Below, one piece after another: positions 47,015 to 56,845 of a DNA stretch of 64,000 bases (position 1 is the stretch's first letter; the number at the start of each line of letters is the position of its first letter). The translations under genes were made by a program, and so were the position numbers. The notes below the pieces were generated by a model. The model saw only the letters and a list, made by a program, of their open reading frames with translations. It did no database searches and had not been told where the DNA came from. The stretch is from Streptomyces sp. NBC_01283 (GTDB taxonomy: Bacteria; Actinomycetota; Actinomycetes; Streptomycetales; Streptomycetaceae): assembly GCF_041435335.1 (NCBI RefSeq), contig NZ_CP108430.1, positions 2,418,001 through 2,482,000 of the forward strand, written 5' to 3'.

Positions 47015-47794
47015 ATGGAACTCACTCTTGACGGCCTGTCCGTCACCATCGACGGAAAGCTCCTTGTCCGGGACCTTTCCCTGACGGTCGGCAGCGGCCA
47101 GATCGTGGGCCTGGTCGGCCCGAACGGCAGTGGCAAGTCCACCGCCCTCAAGTGTGTCTACCGCGCGCTGCGCCCCAGCTCGGGCGTGGTCCGGGTGGGC
47201 GACGACGACCTCTCCCGGCTGACGCCGCGCCGCAGCGCGCAGGTCATCGCCGCGATGGCCCAGGACGGTTCGGTGGACCTCGATTTCACCGTCGAAGAGG
47301 TCGTCGCCCTGGGCCGCGCGCCCCATCTGCGCGGGAACCAGGCACTCGGCGCGCGCGAACGGGAGCTGTGCGAGCGGACGATGGCCCGCCTCGACCTCAC
47401 CCGCCTCGCCGACCGCGGCGTGCTCACCCTCTCGGGCGGCGAACGCCAACGCGTGCTGCTGGCACGGGCGTTGGTGCAGGAGCCGCGGATCCTGGTCCTC
47501 GACGAGCCGACCAACCACCTCGACGTACGCCACCAGATAGAGCTCCTCTCGCTGCTGAAGGGCTCGGGCCTCACCGTCCTCGTGGTCCTGCACGACCTCA
47601 ACCTCGCGGCATCCGCGTGCGACCGCATCGGGGTGCTGTCCGACGGCGCGCTGGTGGCCGCCGGTACGCCGGAAGAGGTGCTCACGACGGGGCTCGTCGA
47701 CGAGGTGTTCGGCGTCAAGGCCGGCGTGATCAGCCACCCCCTGACCGGCGACCCCCAACTCCTCTACGCCCTGACCCCCTCCACTCCCCTCTGA
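47015..47794 (+). CDS. FecE-type metallophore ABC ATPase
   Basis: A 259-residue ATPase with Walker A GPNGSGKST, signature LSGGERQRV, Walker B ILVLDEPTNHLD and switch His in VVLHDLNLA. This is the FecE/FepC layout that drives uptake through the preceding FecCD permease. Confidence 0.95.
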   Translation: MELTLDGLSVTIDGKLLVRDLSLTVGSGQIVGLVGPNGSGKSTALKCVYRALRPSSGVVRVGDDDLSRLTPRRSAQVIAAMAQDGSVDLDFTVEEVVALGRAPHLRGNQALGARERELCERTMARLDLTRLADRGVLTLSGGERQRVLLARALVQEPRILVLDEPTNHLDVRHQIELLSLLKGSGLTVLVVLHDLNLAASACDRIGVLSDGALVAAGTPEEVLTTGLVDEVFGVKAGVISHPLTGDPQLLYALTPSTPL

Positions 47795-47817
47795 CACCCG
47801 AAAGGCACCACCGGACC

Positions 47818-48831
47818 ATGCCCAGAACACGTACCACCATCGGATCGGCGCTCGCGGCGGCCCTGCTGCTCGGCGGCTGCGGCGCGGAGGTCGACACAGC
47901 CTCCGACACCGAGGGAGCCGCGGGCGCCTCCAAGAAGGTCACCGTCAAGCGCTGCGGTGAGCCGGTCCCGTACAGGACCCCGCAGCGCGCGGTGGTCTAC
48001 GAAGGCGGCAGCGCCGACAAGATGTTCAGCCTCGGCCTGACGAAGCACGTCCACGGCTACGTGATGCCTCCGGCCAACCCCCCGGTGAGCGAGTCCCCTT
48101 GGGCGTCGGAGTACGCCAAGGTGAAGATGCTCGGCGACGACCTGCTCAACAAGGAGCTGGTCGTGGAGGCGAAGTCCGACTTCGTCGTCGCCGGGTGGAA
48201 CTCGGGCTTCAGCGACCAACGGGGCATCACCCCGGCGATCCTGGACAAGCTCGGCATCCAGAGCTTCATGCACACGGAGAGCTGCTTCAACTACCCCAAG
48301 TACCCGGAGAAAGTGACCCCGTTCAAGGCCCTGTACTCGGACCTGGACCGCCTAGGCAAGATCTTCGGGGTCGAGAAGAAGGCGGACGAGGTCGTGGGCG
48401 GCCTCAAGAAGCGCGTGGCCGCCGTCGAGTCCAAGGCCCCCAAGAACCCCGAGGGCGGCCGGGTCCCCGTCTTCCTCTACGACTCCGGCACGGACCAGCC
48501 CTTCACGGCCGGCAGCCAGGTCCCGCCCAACGACATCATCAAGGCCGCGGGCGGCAGGAACATCTTCGACGGCCTCGACGAGCGCTGGACCCAGGTCAAC
48601 TGGGAGGCCGTCGCCAAGGCCGAGCCCGAGGTCGTGATCATCTTCGACTACGGCGACATGCCCGCCAAGAAGAAGATCGAGTTCCTGGAGAAGTCCCCGC
48701 ACACCAGGGAACTGCCCGCCGTGAAGAAGAACAACTTCTTCGTCCTCGACTACAACGAGGGCATCAGCGGCCCGCGCAACATCGACGGCCTGGAGAAGTT
48801 CGGGAAGTACGTGCGGGAACTGAAGCGGTGA
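47818..48831 (+). CDS. Metallophore-binding lipoprotein (FecB/TroA-like)
   Basis: A 337-residue exported binding protein. The lipobox LGGC gives a lipid-modified Cys21. Two lobes are joined by a helix, with segments RAVVYEGGSADKMFSLGLTK, FVVAGWNSGFSDQRG and VVIIFDYGDMPAK as in cluster A-8 binding proteins. The charge pattern is not diagnostic for iron, zinc or corrinoid ligands. It ends the operon; ohrR follows convergently. Confidence 0.92.
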   Translation: MPRTRTTIGSALAAALLLGGCGAEVDTASDTEGAAGASKKVTVKRCGEPVPYRTPQRAVVYEGGSADKMFSLGLTKHVHGYVMPPANPPVSESPWASEYAKVKMLGDDLLNKELVVEAKSDFVVAGWNSGFSDQRGITPAILDKLGIQSFMHTESCFNYPKYPEKVTPFKALYSDLDRLGKIFGVEKKADEVVGGLKKRVAAVESKAPKNPEGGRVPVFLYDSGTDQPFTAGSQVPPNDIIKAAGGRNIFDGLDERWTQVNWEAVAKAEPEVVIIFDYGDMPAKKKIEFLEKSPHTRELPAVKKNNFFVLDYNEGISGPRNIDGLEKFGKYVRELKR

Positions 48832-48841
48832 CGCGACCCGC

Positions 48842-48893
48842 GCCTCACTGAGCCCGCCGCACCAGGCCCCTCTGAGACCGCCCTCACTGAGCC
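48842..48893. repeat. 12-bp direct repeat spanning a stop codon
   Basis: CCTCACTGAGCC at 48843-48854 recurs at 48882-48893. The second copy contains the ohrR stop codon (TCA at 48884-48886); the first repeats it 39 bp away in the same frame. Confidence 0.7.
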
Positions 48894-49423
48894 TGGTCGA
48901 GTGAGCCCGTGAGCCGCCCGAGGAGCCCCTGGAGGGTGAGGATCTCCTCGACGGTCATCCCGGTCGACGCGAGGATCCGGCGTGGGACGGGCAGCGCGCG
49001 CTCGCGCAGCTCGTCCCCCGCCTCCGTCAGCTGGACCGTGACGGAGCGCTCGTCGGCGGCGCTGCGCTCGCGCCGTACGAGCCCCGCGGCCTCAAGACGC
49101 TTGAGGAGCGGCGAGAGCGTGCCGGAGTCGAGACGCAGCCGCTCGCCGATCGCCTTGACGGGCTGCGGACCGTGTTCCCAGAGCACCAGCATCACCAGGT
49201 ACTGGGGATAGGTGAGGCCCAGATCCTTGAGGGCGTCGCGGTACACGCCGCCGAAGGCGCGCGAGGCGGCGTGCAGCGAGAAGCAGACCTGGTGATCGAG
49301 GCGGAGCAGCTCGGCGTCGGGCACGTCCGGCAGCTCGGCGTGCGACGGATCGGCGACGGGCAGCTCGGTGGCGGGCAGCTCGCCTCCGGGCGGGGGCGGT
49401 ACGGCGGTCGGCGATGACGTCAT
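48884..49423 (-). CDS. ohrR: OhrR-type MarR-family peroxide sensor
   Basis: A 179-residue MarR regulator. A proline-rich N-terminus is followed by RLDHQVCFSLHAASRAF with the sensing Cys47 of the OhrR class, then the winged helix (PVKAIGERLRLDSGTLSPLLKRLE). Oxidation of the Cys by organic hydroperoxide releases DNA. The ATG is at 49423. It is divergent from ohr, with a shared operator between the two genes. Confidence 0.93.
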   Translation of the reverse strand: MTSSPTAVPPPPGGELPATELPVADPSHAELPDVPDAELLRLDHQVCFSLHAASRAFGGVYRDALKDLGLTYPQYLVMLVLWEHGPQPVKAIGERLRLDSGTLSPLLKRLEAAGLVRRERSAADERSVTVQLTEAGDELRERALPVPRRILASTGMTVEEILTLQGLLGRLTGSLDQAQ

Positions 49424-49452
49424 GGATCCAGCGTACCTCGCACACGCCATTA

Positions 49453-49481
49453 AGTTGTGTGCAACTAAATCGTGTGCAACT
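49453..49481. promoter_or_regulatory. OhrR operator between ohrR and ohr
   Basis: AGTTG-TGTG-CAACT (49453-49466) is a perfect inverted repeat. GTGTGCAACT recurs at 49472-49481, 15 bp along. This A/T-rich block stands out from the flanks and suits an OhrR dimer controlling both genes. Confidence 0.7.
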
Positions 49482-49548
49482 ATTACGGCAGAGCGAACGC
49501 ACCCCGTTCCTCTCGTTCCGTTCTCAGACCGAGGGAAGAGGCACCCCC

Positions 49549-49959
<411 letters not shown>

Positions 49960-50033
49960 CCGACCCGGCGGTCAAGCCAGGGGTCGAACAGGAGAGGGTC
50001 CGACGGCGGGTACCGTAGAGGTACCGATCTCAT

Positions 50034-50070
50034 GGGCCTCCTGGTGGGCTGCGTGAACCCCAGGAGGCCC
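50034..50070 (+). promoter_or_regulatory. Hairpin burying the ribosome site of the 50074 gene
   Basis: GGGCCTCCTGG (50034-50044) pairs perfectly with CCAGGAGGCCC (50060-50070) across a 15-base loop. The GGAGG ribosome site at 50063-50067 lies wholly in the right arm, 6 bp before the ATG. Upstream, GGTACC occurs twice 11 bp apart. Confidence 0.7.
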
Positions 50071-50073
50071 AGC

Positions 50074-50535
50074 ATGACGACGAACCGCGGACGCAAGGAC
50101 GTGATCCGGAACCGGATGACGTCGACCGGCGAGTCGTACAACGTCGCCGCCCGCAACCTCAAGGCCATGAAGGACATGGGCGCCACCCGCGAAGCGGTCG
50201 TCACGCAGCGCTGGCAGCCCGCCGAGACCCTGGACGTGCCGTGCCCCTGCGGCGGCACCTGCGAGCCGGGCGAGAAGTGCGACCACTGCCACGCCCGCCA
50301 CCGCCACGTGGCCCGCTACCCCGGCAGCCGCACCGAGGTCGAGACCTGGGCGGACCGCTACGACTGCATGGGCTGTGCCTCGACGTACACCATCCTCGTC
50401 GTGCTGCCGGGCCGCCCGTGGGGCATCGCCGAGACGGTGGTGCAGGGCGCGTCAGCCGAGCCGGTGATCAAGGCTCGGGTGTTCCCGGGCGTGAAGCACC
50501 CCCTGCTGCGCCCCGAGACACCCGAAGAGGACTGA
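50074..50535 (+). CDS. Cysteine-rich hypothetical protein
   Basis: A 153-residue soluble protein. After a basic start (MTTNRGRKDVIRNRMTSTGE) it has CPCGGTCEPGEKCDHCHARH and a later CMGCAST, giving at least six Cys and several His that could hold zinc or an Fe-S cluster. I do not recognise a family. The in-frame ATG at 50032 lies within the hairpin region and has no ribosome site. Its neighbour ohr suggests, but does not prove, a redox connection. Confidence 0.7.
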   Translation: MTTNRGRKDVIRNRMTSTGESYNVAARNLKAMKDMGATREAVVTQRWQPAETLDVPCPCGGTCEPGEKCDHCHARHRHVARYPGSRTEVETWADRYDCMGCASTYTILVVLPGRPWGIAETVVQGASAEPVIKARVFPGVKHPLLRPETPEED

Positions 50536-50625
50536 GGGCCCACACCGAGGGCCCGCCCCACCCACACGGGGTTCCGCGTGTCTTCGAGGGTGTCCGGTAT
50601 CCGAAACTGGCTGACCGGCTTCTGA

Positions 50626-52158
<1,533 letters not shown>

Positions 52159-52182
52159 AGCGTTCAGCACCGGCGAACGCAC

Positions 52183-52220
52183 CGGCGCCCGGCAGCGGGG
52201 ACTTCCGCTGCCGGGCGCCG
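52183..52220. terminator. Perfect 16-bp hairpin between convergent genes
   Basis: CGGCGCCCGGCAGCGG (52183-52198) pairs with CCGCTGCCGGGCGCCG (52205-52220) over a 6-base loop, between the aminopeptidase and msrB ends. A two-way terminator is likely, although no T-run follows. Confidence 0.75.
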
Positions 52221-52240
52221 GGCACGTGACGAACCGCCGC

Positions 52241-52648
52241 TCAGCCCTCCGTGGGCGCCAGCGTCAGCGAGATCGAGTTGATGCAGTACCGCTGGTCCGT
52301 CGGCGTGGCATAGCCCTCGCCCTCGAATACGTGACCGAGGTGCGACCCGCATCGGGCACAGCGGACCTCCGTGCGCACCATGCCGTGCGAGGTGTCCTCG
52401 ATCAGCTCGACCGCGTCCGTGTCCTTGGGGTCGAAGAAGCTCGGCCAGCCGCAGTGCGACTCGAACTTCTCCTCCGAGGTGAACAGCTCGGCGCCGCACG
52501 CGCGGCAGGAGTAGACACCCTTGGTCTTGGTGTCGGTGTACTCACCCCGGAACGCGGGCTCCGTGCCCGCCTGGCGCAGCACCGCGTACTCCGAGGGGCT
52601 CAGCTCCGCGCGCCACTGCTCGTCCGGCTTCTCGACGTCGTACGACAT
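52241..52648 (-). CDS. msrB: Peptide-methionine (R)-S-oxide reductase
   Basis: A 135-residue MsrB. The catalytic Cys122 is in RYCINSISL; zinc-binding pairs are CRACG and CARCG; the substrate segment SHCGWPSFFDP is intact. The ATG is at 52648. It lies 40 bp after murC on the same strand and may be read with it. Confidence 0.95.
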   Translation of the reverse strand: MSYDVEKPDEQWRAELSPSEYAVLRQAGTEPAFRGEYTDTKTKGVYSCRACGAELFTSEEKFESHCGWPSFFDPKDTDAVELIEDTSHGMVRTEVRCARCGSHLGHVFEGEGYATPTDQRYCINSISLTLAPTEG

Positions 52649-52688
52649 GAGACTGAACCCCTTACTTCGACAAATTCGGCTGGGCCGG

Positions 52689-54086
52689 TCAGTGGGAGAG
52701 CCCGGCCAGGATCTGCGGGCCGAGGTCCGTGACGTCGCCCGCTCCCATGGTGAGAACGAGATCACCGGGCCTGGTCATTCCCGCGATGACCGTGACGGCC
52801 TCGGTCTTGTCGTGCACGGCCCGGACGTCGGCGCCGGCCGCGACGGCCGCGTCGGTGATCAGGGCGCTGGTGATGCCGGGGATCGGGTCCTCGCGGGCGG
52901 GGTAGATGTCCAGGACCACGGAGGCGTCCGCGAGGGCCAGGGCCTGGCCCATCTCCTTGCCCAGCTCCTGCGTGCGGGAGAAGAGGTGGGGCTGGAAGAG
53001 GACCAGAAGGCGCGAGTCGCCCGCGGAGGAGCGCATCGCCTCCAGGTCCGCGGTCATCTCCGTGGGGTGGTGCGCGTACGAGTCGATGACCTGGACGCCC
53101 TTCGCCTCGCCCTTGAGCTGGAGGCGGCGCTTGACGCCGGTATACGAGCCGAGGGCCGACGCGAGATTGTGCGCCGGGATGCCGAGGGCGATGCCCGCGG
53201 CCAGGGCGGCCACCGCGTTGTGGGCGTAGTGGCGGCCGGGGACCGAGACCGTGAAGGTCAGGAACTTGCCGTTCAGGACGACCGTGACCTCGCTGGTCAG
53301 ACCGCGCGGGGTGATCTTGTGGATGCGCAGGTCGGAGCCCTCGGACTCGCCGTACGTGACGACCTTGAGGTCCGGCAGCGCGCCGCGCACGCGCCGCGTC
53401 AGCTCGGCCGCGCCGTCCTGGTCCGCGGCGATCACCAGCGTGCCGCCGGGGACGATCTTGCCCGCGAAGGTCTCGAAGGACTCGTAGATCTCGTCCATCG
53501 ACGCGTAGTTGGCGTGGTGGTCGAGCTCCACGTTCAGGACGATGGCGACCTCGGGCGCGTACTTGTGGAAGCTGCGGTCGCTCTCGTCCGCCTCGGCCAC
53601 GAAGATGTCGCCGTCGCCGTGCAGCGCGTTCGAGCCCGGCGCGTCGAGGTCGCCGCCGATCGCGTACGAGGGATCGAGGCCGAGGGTGGAGAGGGTGACG
53701 GCGAGCATCGACGTCGTCGTGGTCTTGCCGTGCGTACCGGCCACCGCGATCGGGCGCAGGCCCTCCATGAGGGAGGCAAGGGCGTCCGAGCGGTGCACGA
53801 CCGGAATGCCGAGCTCCGTGGCACGGGCCAGTTCGGGGTTGTCGGCGCGGATCGCGGAGGAGACGACCACGCAGGTCGCGTCGGACGCGAGGTGCGCGGC
53901 GTCGTGGCCGATGTGGACCGTGGCGCCCAGGGTCCGCAGGGCCTCGGCCGTGGCGGACTCCCGCGCGTCGCTGCCGGCGACCTTGGCGCCGCGCTGGGCC
54001 AGGATCTTGGCGATGCCAGACATTCCGGCGCCGCCGATGCCGATGAAGTGCGGTCGGTCCATGGCGGTGGGCAGGCCGGGTGCCAT
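52689..54086 (-). CDS. murC: UDP-N-acetylmuramate-L-alanine ligase
   Basis: A 465-residue Mur ligase that adds L-alanine to UDP-MurNAc in peptidoglycan precursor synthesis. The N-terminal FIGIGGAGMSGIAKILAQRG binds the nucleotide; the ATP loop is VAGTHGKTTTTSML; VAEADESDRSF and DSYAHHPTEM are typical of MurC. The ATG at 54086 follows GGAGA. It is not in a dcw cluster here, as is usual for the isolated murC of Streptomyces. Confidence 0.96.
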   Translation of the reverse strand: MAPGLPTAMDRPHFIGIGGAGMSGIAKILAQRGAKVAGSDARESATAEALRTLGATVHIGHDAAHLASDATCVVVSSAIRADNPELARATELGIPVVHRSDALASLMEGLRPIAVAGTHGKTTTTSMLAVTLSTLGLDPSYAIGGDLDAPGSNALHGDGDIFVAEADESDRSFHKYAPEVAIVLNVELDHHANYASMDEIYESFETFAGKIVPGGTLVIAADQDGAAELTRRVRGALPDLKVVTYGESEGSDLRIHKITPRGLTSEVTVVLNGKFLTFTVSVPGRHYAHNAVAALAAGIALGIPAHNLASALGSYTGVKRRLQLKGEAKGVQVIDSYAHHPTEMTADLEAMRSSAGDSRLLVLFQPHLFSRTQELGKEMGQALALADASVVLDIYPAREDPIPGITSALITDAAVAAGADVRAVHDKTEAVTVIAGMTRPGDLVLTMGAGDVTDLGPQILAGLSH

Positions 54087-54235
54087 ACGTGTGTCTCCCC
54101 AAGATCCAAGAGTGCGGCAAATGAGCAGCTGAGCAGGGCCCAGACTATTGCCTCGGGCGGACGGCGGGCACACCTGCGCCCTGCCGTGCCGCCCCGCCCC
54201 CTGTCGTGCCGCCCTCGCCGCCCCGCCCGGGGCGC

Positions 54236-54709
54236 CTAGTCCTTCGCGTGCGAGAACAGCTTCAGGACCGGTACGCCGACCTTGTGCCGCGCCCGTGAGG
54301 CCCAGTCCCGGTGGAAGAACTCCTCCACGTAGTGCGGGTCGGTCAGCACGATGACCTCGTCCGCGCCCGCCTCGTCGACCAGCTGCCTGAGCGCGTCGAG
54401 GGGGTGGTCCTCGATCAGCTGTCCCCTCGCCTCGCAGCCCGCCGCGCGCAGCGCCGTCAGCGAGACCTCGAGGGCCTTCTGCGCGGGGGCCGTGGCGTCC
54501 TGCCCCTCGGGGACGTCGCCTTCCCTCGCCGCCTCGTCGAGCTCCCCCAGCGCCACGTCGTCGATGGCCCGCAGCAGGCGGTCCGCCTGATCGCCGCGGG
54601 GCTGGAGCAGCACTCGGAAGGTGACCGTCTCGTCGCCGTGCAAGGTGGTGACGAACTCCACGTCGGCGGACGTCAGGGCCTTCTCGATCATCAATACGCT
54701 TGTGAACAC
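54236..54709 (-). CDS. Conserved protein with universal-stress-like fold
   Basis: A 157-residue soluble protein. An alternating strand-helix pattern ends in ADEVIVLTDPHYVEEFF and VGVPVLKLFSHAKD, as in universal stress proteins. The GTG at 54709 has AGAAGGG 8 bp upstream; ATG 54727 and ATG 54691 are alternatives. Homologues have been labelled indole-glycerol phosphate synthase by error; nothing here supports that. Confidence 0.65.
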   Translation of the reverse strand: MFTSVLMIEKALTSADVEFVTTLHGDETVTFRVLLQPRGDQADRLLRAIDDVALGELDEAAREGDVPEGQDATAPAQKALEVSLTALRAAGCEARGQLIEDHPLDALRQLVDEAGADEVIVLTDPHYVEEFFHRDWASRARHKVGVPVLKLFSHAKD

Positions 54710-54854
54710 GACAGGCGCCCTTCTCATCCGTGGGCCGCCGAGAGGCTGTCTCGACGGGCCCCTGCGGAAACCATCCTGCCCCGTGGCCGCACGGGGTCTG
54801 CGACTTTTAGTGTGCCCAGCGGAAGCGAAACGGAACGGGTGATTCCGCTGATTG

Positions 54855-55619
54855 TCAGGTCCGACGGTATCGGGTGAAGAGGAACCCGGCCTCCTCCAGC
54901 AGGGAAGCCAGGACGAATCGTTCCGGCACCGCGAGCGCGGACCCCCAGGCGATCCGCTGCGCGTCCCCCGCGGTGAGCATCGGGGACACCGTCAGACAGA
55001 GCTCGTCCAGGGCCCCCGCCGCCACGAACTGGCCGAGCAGCCGTGGCCCGCCCTCCGTGAGCAGCCGGGTCAGGCCGCGCTCGGCCAGGGCGGGCGCGAT
55101 CCGCTCCGGCTCGACCGCCGTGCCCTCCCCCGCGACCACCACCACGGCACCCGCCTTCTCCGCCTCCGCGACCCGGTCGGCGGGCGCCGCGGCACCGGTC
55201 ACCACGAGCGTGGGCACCGGGGGCGAGGTGAAAAGCGGAAGGCTGAAATCCAGGTTCAGGCTCGCGCTGACGACGGCGATCGCGGGCACCACCGACTGCC
55301 CGGCAGCCGCCCTGCGCTCAGCGAAGGCCTCACGCACGCGTGCCGGGCGGTAACCCTCCTGGCGGACCGTCTCGGCACCCACGACCACGGCATCGGCGAC
55401 CGCGCGCAGGGTGCCGAAGATCCGCATGTCCGCGGCGTTCGAGATGGGCTGCGACCGGCCGTCGTGCTGGGCCGCCCCGTCGAGCGTGGACACCATGTTG
55501 GCGCGCAGCCAGGGAGTGTCGCCCGGAGGGTAGGCGTACGCGTCGGCCAGCTCGCCCAGCTCCCACTCTCGTACTGATGTTTCGTCTGTCTGGTCGGTCA
55601 CAGGGAACAGGCGTCGCAT
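54855..55619 (-). CDS. Pyrimidine reductase family protein (RibD C-terminal type)
   Basis: A 254-residue dihydrofolate-reductase-like protein. RANMVSTLDGAAQHDGRSQPIS binds substrate; ADAVVVGAETVRQEGY and LLTEGGPRLLGQFVAAGALDEL are the NADPH-region motifs of RibD and its relatives. It lacks the deaminase half of RibD. The ATG is at 55619. It is divergent from zapE by 37 bp. A role in riboflavin or a related reduction is inferred only from the family. Confidence 0.85.
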   Translation of the reverse strand: MRRLFPVTDQTDETSVREWELGELADAYAYPPGDTPWLRANMVSTLDGAAQHDGRSQPISNAADMRIFGTLRAVADAVVVGAETVRQEGYRPARVREAFAERRAAAGQSVVPAIAVVSASLNLDFSLPLFTSPPVPTLVVTGAAAPADRVAEAEKAGAVVVVAGEGTAVEPERIAPALAERGLTRLLTEGGPRLLGQFVAAGALDELCLTVSPMLTAGDAQRIAWGSALAVPERFVLASLLEEAGFLFTRYRRT

Positions 55620-55642
55620 GTCCAGCAGTCTTGCACGGCGCT

Positions 55643-55648
55643 TAGAGT
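55643..55648 (+). promoter_or_regulatory. -10 element of a probably leaderless zapE
   Basis: TAGAGT ends 8 bp before the GTG at 55657, and there is no ribosome site, so the transcript should begin at or beside the start codon. The -35 region is weak. Confidence 0.4.
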
Positions 55649-55656
55649 TAGGAACC

Positions 55657-56751
55657 GTGTCGTCCTCCACCGCCGCCCCCGGGCAGAGCCCCATAGCCGA
55701 AGCGGCTCCCCTGTCGCTGTGCGCCCGCGAGCCCCATGTCCCCGCCGACCGTCTGGTCGCCGAGATGGTGCCGCCCCCGCGCTTCGACTCCGTCCGCTTC
55801 GATACGTACATCCCGGACCCGAACCAGCCGAGCCAGACCGAGGCCGTGCGGGTCCTGAGCGGCTTCGCGGCCGGGCTCGGCGGGGCGCACGCGTCCGGCG
55901 CCGGCAAGAAGCGCTGGTTCGGCCGCGCCAAGCCGGCGGCCCCCACGGGACCCCGCGGTGTCTACCTCGACGGTGGCTACGGCGTGGGCAAGACCCACCT
56001 CCTGGCCTCCCTCTGGCACGCGACGCCCGCCGCGCCCGAGCAGAAGGCGTTCGGCACCTTCGTCGAGCTGACGAACCTGGTCGGGGCGCTCGGCTTCCAG
56101 CAGACCGTGCGCACCCTCGGCGGGCACCGGCTGCTCTGCATCGACGAATTCGAGCTCGACGACCCGGGCGACACAGTGCTCGTCTCCTCGCTGCTCTCGC
56201 GGCTCGTCGACGAGGGCGTCGCGCTCGCCGCGACCTCGAACACGCTTCCGGGCAAGCTCGGCGAGGGCAGGTTCGCATCCGCCGACTTCCTGCGCGAGAT
56301 CCAGGGCCTGGCCACCCACTTCAAGTCGCTGCGGATCGACGGCGAGGACTACCGCCACCGGGGTCTTCCGGAGGCGCCGTCCCCGCACTCGGAGGAGCAG
56401 GTCACCAGGACCGCGTACGCGACCCAAGGCGCGAGCCTCGACGACTTCCCGCATCTGCTCGACCACCTCGCGCGTGTCCACCCCAGCCGGTACGGAGCGC
56501 TCACCGACGACCTCAGGGCCGTCTGCCTCACCGATGTGACGCCCGTCCCCGACCAGTCGACCGCCCTGCGCCTCGTCGTGCTCGCCGACCGCCTGTACGA
56601 CCGCGAGGTCCCCGTGCTCGCCTCGGGTGTCCCCTTCGACCAGCTGTTCAGCGAGGACATGCTGAACGGCGGCTACCGGAAGAAGTACTTCCGGGCGATC
56701 TCCCGGCTCACCGCGCTCGCGCGGGACGCGAAGAGCCTCGTCAAGCCGTAG
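55657..56751 (+). CDS. zapE: Cell division ATPase ZapE (AFG1-like)
   Basis: A 364-residue P-loop ATPase. Walker A is GGYGVGKTHLLA, Walker B RLLCIDEFELDDPGD; sensor residues follow in AATSNTLPGKLGEGRF. The Arg-containing C-terminus (YRKKYFRAISRLTAL) is typical. In E. coli ZapE affects the Z-ring; the actinobacterial role is not settled. The GTG 55657 start has a -10 element just upstream. Confidence 0.9.
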   Translation: MSSSTAAPGQSPIAEAAPLSLCAREPHVPADRLVAEMVPPPRFDSVRFDTYIPDPNQPSQTEAVRVLSGFAAGLGGAHASGAGKKRWFGRAKPAAPTGPRGVYLDGGYGVGKTHLLASLWHATPAAPEQKAFGTFVELTNLVGALGFQQTVRTLGGHRLLCIDEFELDDPGDTVLVSSLLSRLVDEGVALAATSNTLPGKLGEGRFASADFLREIQGLATHFKSLRIDGEDYRHRGLPEAPSPHSEEQVTRTAYATQGASLDDFPHLLDHLARVHPSRYGALTDDLRAVCLTDVTPVPDQSTALRLVVLADRLYDREVPVLASGVPFDQLFSEDMLNGGYRKKYFRAISRLTALARDAKSLVKP

Positions 56752-56845
56752 CGACTCACCGCTACGCGCGTGGTTCCCGCACGCCTAGGCGCGTGGTACA
56801 CACATCCGGTCATGTTCCTGTCCGCCAGCAGGAGGTCGGCCTTTT

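Noticed and set aside
56760..56845. PHO box before the PhoX-like gene
   Set aside because: Only scattered GTTCC elements are present; no two adjacent 11-bp repeats of the expected form.
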